Shown here: positions 57,509 to 59,811 of the stretch, in pieces
Layout of the letters: each line of letters begins with the position of its first letter
Numbering within the stretch: the first letter of the stretch is position 1
Source of the DNA: Candidatus Omnitrophota bacterium
Lineage (GTDB): Bacteria; Omnitrophota; Gorgyraeia; Zapsychrales; Fredricksoniimonadaceae
Reading direction: 5' to 3'
DNA length: 59,811 nt
NCBI GenBank assembly: GCA_013287965.1
Contig: JABDCU010000009.1
Span: 1 to 59,811, forward strand
Notes under the pieces: generated by a model
What the model was told of the DNA's origin: nothing
What the model saw: the letters and a program-made list of their open reading frames with translations, nothing else
The model's database searches: none
Made by a program: the position numbers and the translations under genes

Positions 57509-59811
57509 ATGCGGAAAATACGAAAAGCCATTGCCATCGTTGTTTTGGCGGCTTTTATTACAACTTCGGCCCATAATCCGGCTTATGCCCAATTATCCCA
57601 GGAGCCTTTACCTGCGCCTGGGATAATGATTCATTTAAGTCAGGAATTTACGCCTGCGCATTTGACGGGTTTGACCATCCACCCGGACAATGCCCTTCAA
57701 TTCGATTTTCTCATCCACCGCGGGGATGAGCCTTTAACTGGTCCTCAAAAACGGCAAGAATACAAAAAATTAGTCAAATATTTCCTCGCTTCATTGACCA
57801 TACCTGATGAAGACCAGTGGGTCAACTTGTCTCCCTATGAAAAGGACCGTATTATCAAGGATGATTTTGGCAAGACCGAAATGGGCCGTGACCTTCTGAG
57901 TCAAGATTACATGCTCAAGCAAATCACTTCAAGTTTGATCTATCCGGAAGATGGTCTGGGCAAGAAATTTTGGGAAAGGATCTACGAGCGCGCTTGGAGC
58001 GAATATCACACCACTCAAATTCCAGTGAATACTTTTAACAAGGTCTGGATTATCCCAGACCAAGCCATTGTCTATGAAAGCGGCAATACCGCCTATATCC
58101 TCAAAAGCCATTTAAAGGTGATGTTAGAAGAGGATTATTTGTCACTTCAAAAACATAACAAAAATAACACCCACTCCATCGACTCCCAGACTATCCGTGA
58201 AATAGTCCTTCCGGCATTAGAGGAAGAAGTTAACGAGGGCAAGAATTTTTCAAACTTGCGGCAAATGTACAGCGGAATGATACTTGCGACTTGGTATAAG
58301 AAAGCTTTGAAAGAGTCCCTTTTAGGAAAAATTTACGCGGACAAAGCCAAGGTCAAGGGTGTTGACCAAGATCCAAAAACCAATGAGGTCATTTATCAGC
58401 GATACTTGAAAGCTTTTAAAAAGGGTGTGTTTAATTATATCAAAGAAGACGTGGACAAATACACCAATGAAGCTATTGCAAGGAAGTATTTCTCCGGTGG
58501 TTTTACGAAAAATACTTTGGTTGATGGAGCAATGATTGTCGTTAAATCTGGGGACAGGGAAACACATTTTTTAAACCCAGAGGAATTTGAAAATGCCAAA
58601 AGAGAAGGATTGAAGTCGGATATTGTATACGTTGTTTTGAACAATTTTTCTAATACTTTAAAGGATGCGTTAGCAGGGCACGGATGGTATCTAAAAGGCG
58701 ACGGCCCCGACGCGGCGATGAGGGCTGATGAAGTGACGGAGATCCAAAGATATGATGAAGAAGTGGTGGGGAGATTAGGTCCCAAGGAAACCGGCCATGC
58801 TTGGCAAGGATATAAAATGGGGGAGATAACTTTTTTTGGCCTGCCATTTAAAGAGGGGATGAATGCGTATGTCTTAGGCATAACATACAAGGGAAAGGAC
58901 CGACGGCTTGTGATTGTCCCAGGTTCCTCAGATCAACTTTCTTATATGCTCGTTCAATTATATCAGGACGGGAATTGTCGGCGAGATATGAAGAGTTTAT
59001 TGCGTCAGGGGAAAACGGATGATGATTTAGCGGACTATTTGGTCAATAGGATTCAAAAGATCATGCAGGTAAATGCTTTTCATAATGGATTTGAGAGTGG
59101 GGTGTTGCGTCAATACGATGATGCTTTGTTAGAAAATGTGTTTCAGAATGTGATGAAGGTTGTTGAAAAAGCGGGGCAGGAAAGGCGTGATTTGATTACC
59201 TACCATAATCCTTATCATTGGAACGAACTTTTACATTTTATTGATGAGTATGTCAAAACACAACCGCTTTCCCAGCAAGCAATAAGGCTTTTACGGGAAG
59301 CTGTATACCGCCATGATGAAGGTTATTATTCAATGCGGACGCCCCACGAGCAAGACAAGTGGCTTTCAGACGGACATGAGAACGTAGCGATGAAAAGGGT
59401 TAAAACAGAAGCTCCTTGTTTTGAAACAGATATTGTCGCATTTTTAATAGACCACACAAAGGTAATTTTTGACCGTCAATTCAATACAGATACATTGAAG
59501 AAACCTGATCTGCCTGCCATCGATGAAATGATGCAGCGTGAGAAGGATGTTTATCTGGATATTGTTGAAAAATTAAATAATGGAAGAAGGGCGTTGAAGG
59601 ATTCTACAATGGATTTTTTGAGGGTGAATTTTCCTCATTGGAGTTCCGAAGATCTGCCTTTTGAAGACCTGCCTTTAATCCGAGATATTCTTGTGGGAGC
59701 CAGGATGATCGCTGTGGCTGACATATACGGCCATGACAGGAATATGGTTCCACTGACCGTCGGCCTGTGGCGGGAATTTGATGTGGAACGAAATCCCGCA
59801 AAACAAGCGAC
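57509..59811 (+). CDS. Large exported protein with HD-like domain, Omnitrophota type, 3' end cut by the window
   Basis: The frame stays open for 767 codons to the window edge. A signal peptide (MRKIRKAIAIVVLAAFITTSA..., cleavage near NPAYAQ) is followed by PLPAPGIMIHLSQEFTPAHLTG. A long conserved region comes next: WVNLSPYEKDRIIKDDFGKTEMGRDLL, SLIYPEDGLGKKFW, PVNTFNKVWIIPD and KAKVKGVDQDP. I recognise this as the N-terminal block of very large secreted proteins in Omnitrophota. Residues about 560-640 (YHNPYHWNEL, RHDEGYY, DGHENV, IDHTK) look like an HD-type phosphohydrolase metal site. Function unknown. Confidence 0.85.
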   Translation, partial: MRKIRKAIAIVVLAAFITTSAHNPAYAQLSQEPLPAPGIMIHLSQEFTPAHLTGLTIHPDNALQFDFLIHRGDEPLTGPQKRQEYKKLVKYFLASLTIPDEDQWVNLSPYEKDRIIKDDFGKTEMGRDLLSQDYMLKQITSSLIYPEDGLGKKFWERIYERAWSEYHTTQIPVNTFNKVWIIPDQAIVYESGNTAYILKSHLKVMLEEDYLSLQKHNKNNTHSIDSQTIREIVLPALEEEVNEGKNFSNLRQMYSGMILATWYKKALKESLLGKIYADKAKVKGVDQDPKTNEVIYQRYLKAFKKGVFNYIKEDVDKYTNEAIARKYFSGGFTKNTLVDGAMIVVKSGDRETHFLNPEEFENAKREGLKSDIVYVVLNNFSNTLKDALAGHGWYLKGDGPDAAMRADEVTEIQRYDEEVVGRLGPKETGHAWQGYKMGEITFFGLPFKEGMNAYVLGITYKGKDRRLVIVPGSSDQLSYMLVQLYQDGNCRRDMKSLLRQGKTDDDLADYLVNRIQKIMQVNAFHNGFESGVLRQYDDALLENVFQNVMKVVEKAGQERRDLITYHNPYHWNELLHFIDEYVKTQPLSQQAIRLLREAVYRHDEGYYSMRTPHEQDKWLSDGHENVAMKRVKTEAPCFETDIVAFLIDHTKVIFDRQFNTDTLKKPDLPAIDEMMQREKDVYLDIVEKLNNGRRALKDSTMDFLRVNFPHWSSEDLPFEDLPLIRDILVGARMIAVADIYGHDRNMVPLTVGLWREFDVERNPAKQA

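Noticed and set aside
1-59811. rRNA, tRNA or CRISPR loci
   Set aside because: No recognisable cloverleaf, rRNA core sequence or repeat-spacer pattern was seen by reading; a covariance-model scan would be the proper test.

Overview
The window reads as a chromosomal piece of a Gram-negative, double-membraned bacterium. Evidence for two membranes is an MCE/Mla lipid transport operon, an autotransporter, a TolC-type channel, several lipoproteins and a Trb-type secretion apparatus. The best guess at the lineage is candidate phylum Omnitrophota. The main reason is the large exported protein at the right edge (57509 onward), whose N-terminal region I recognise as typical of big secreted Omnitrophota proteins; this is recall, not a search. 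GC is moderate, coding density is very high, and neighbouring genes often share an ATGA stop/start.

Layout. 1-2627: mlaE (cut by the edge), mlaF, mlaD and a PqiC-like lipoprotein, an envelope lipid transporter. 2643-15565: an accessory envelope region holding secreted proteins, an autotransporter, a FixL/FixJ-like two-component system with two extra single-domain receivers, a glycolipid/acyl-transfer operon, and small proteins. Five transcription units here are preceded by the same 45-bp bipartite promoter element (at 2643, 4492, 9776, 14135 and 14624): an imperfect dyad abutting a -35, then 16 bp, then a -10. This looks like an undescribed local regulon and is the most notable find. 15650-24960: a P-type (Trb) type IV secretion operon, trbC-D-E-J-L-F-G-I-B plus a Cys-rich secreted protein, behind a near-consensus sigma70 promoter. 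No relaxase, coupling protein or integrase is in view. 25044-31742: a His-rich secreted protein, pyruvate kinase, then a minus-strand block (AsmA-like protein, TPR protein, oligosaccharide flippase) and a GH1 glycosidase. 31804-41675: core genes smc, cvpA, dnaG, rpoD, aroD and an unusual SDR enzyme. 41676-44317 (minus): a Zn-ribbon protein, a membrane glycosyltransferase and a PEGA protein. 44371-48430: a TolC/HlyD/ABC-2 efflux operon. 48427-52665: CDF metal transporter, SlyD, a GT-C-like membrane protein and a SulP transporter. 52763-57451: a polyphosphate module (Ppx/GppA, Ppk1, ROK kinase). 57509-end: the exported HD-domain-like protein.

Non-coding structure of note: two long, nearly perfect inverted repeats fill the rpoD-aroD gap (39275-39453) and the ppx-ppk gap (54297-54459). 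Two copies of a 27-bp palindromic repeat lie inside coding frames (47287 and 50271). Several promoters are placed so that transcription should begin at or within about 3 nt of the start codon (leaderless genes). I saw no rRNA, tRNA, CRISPR array, transposase or integrase. No gene-free stretch exceeds 300 bp.
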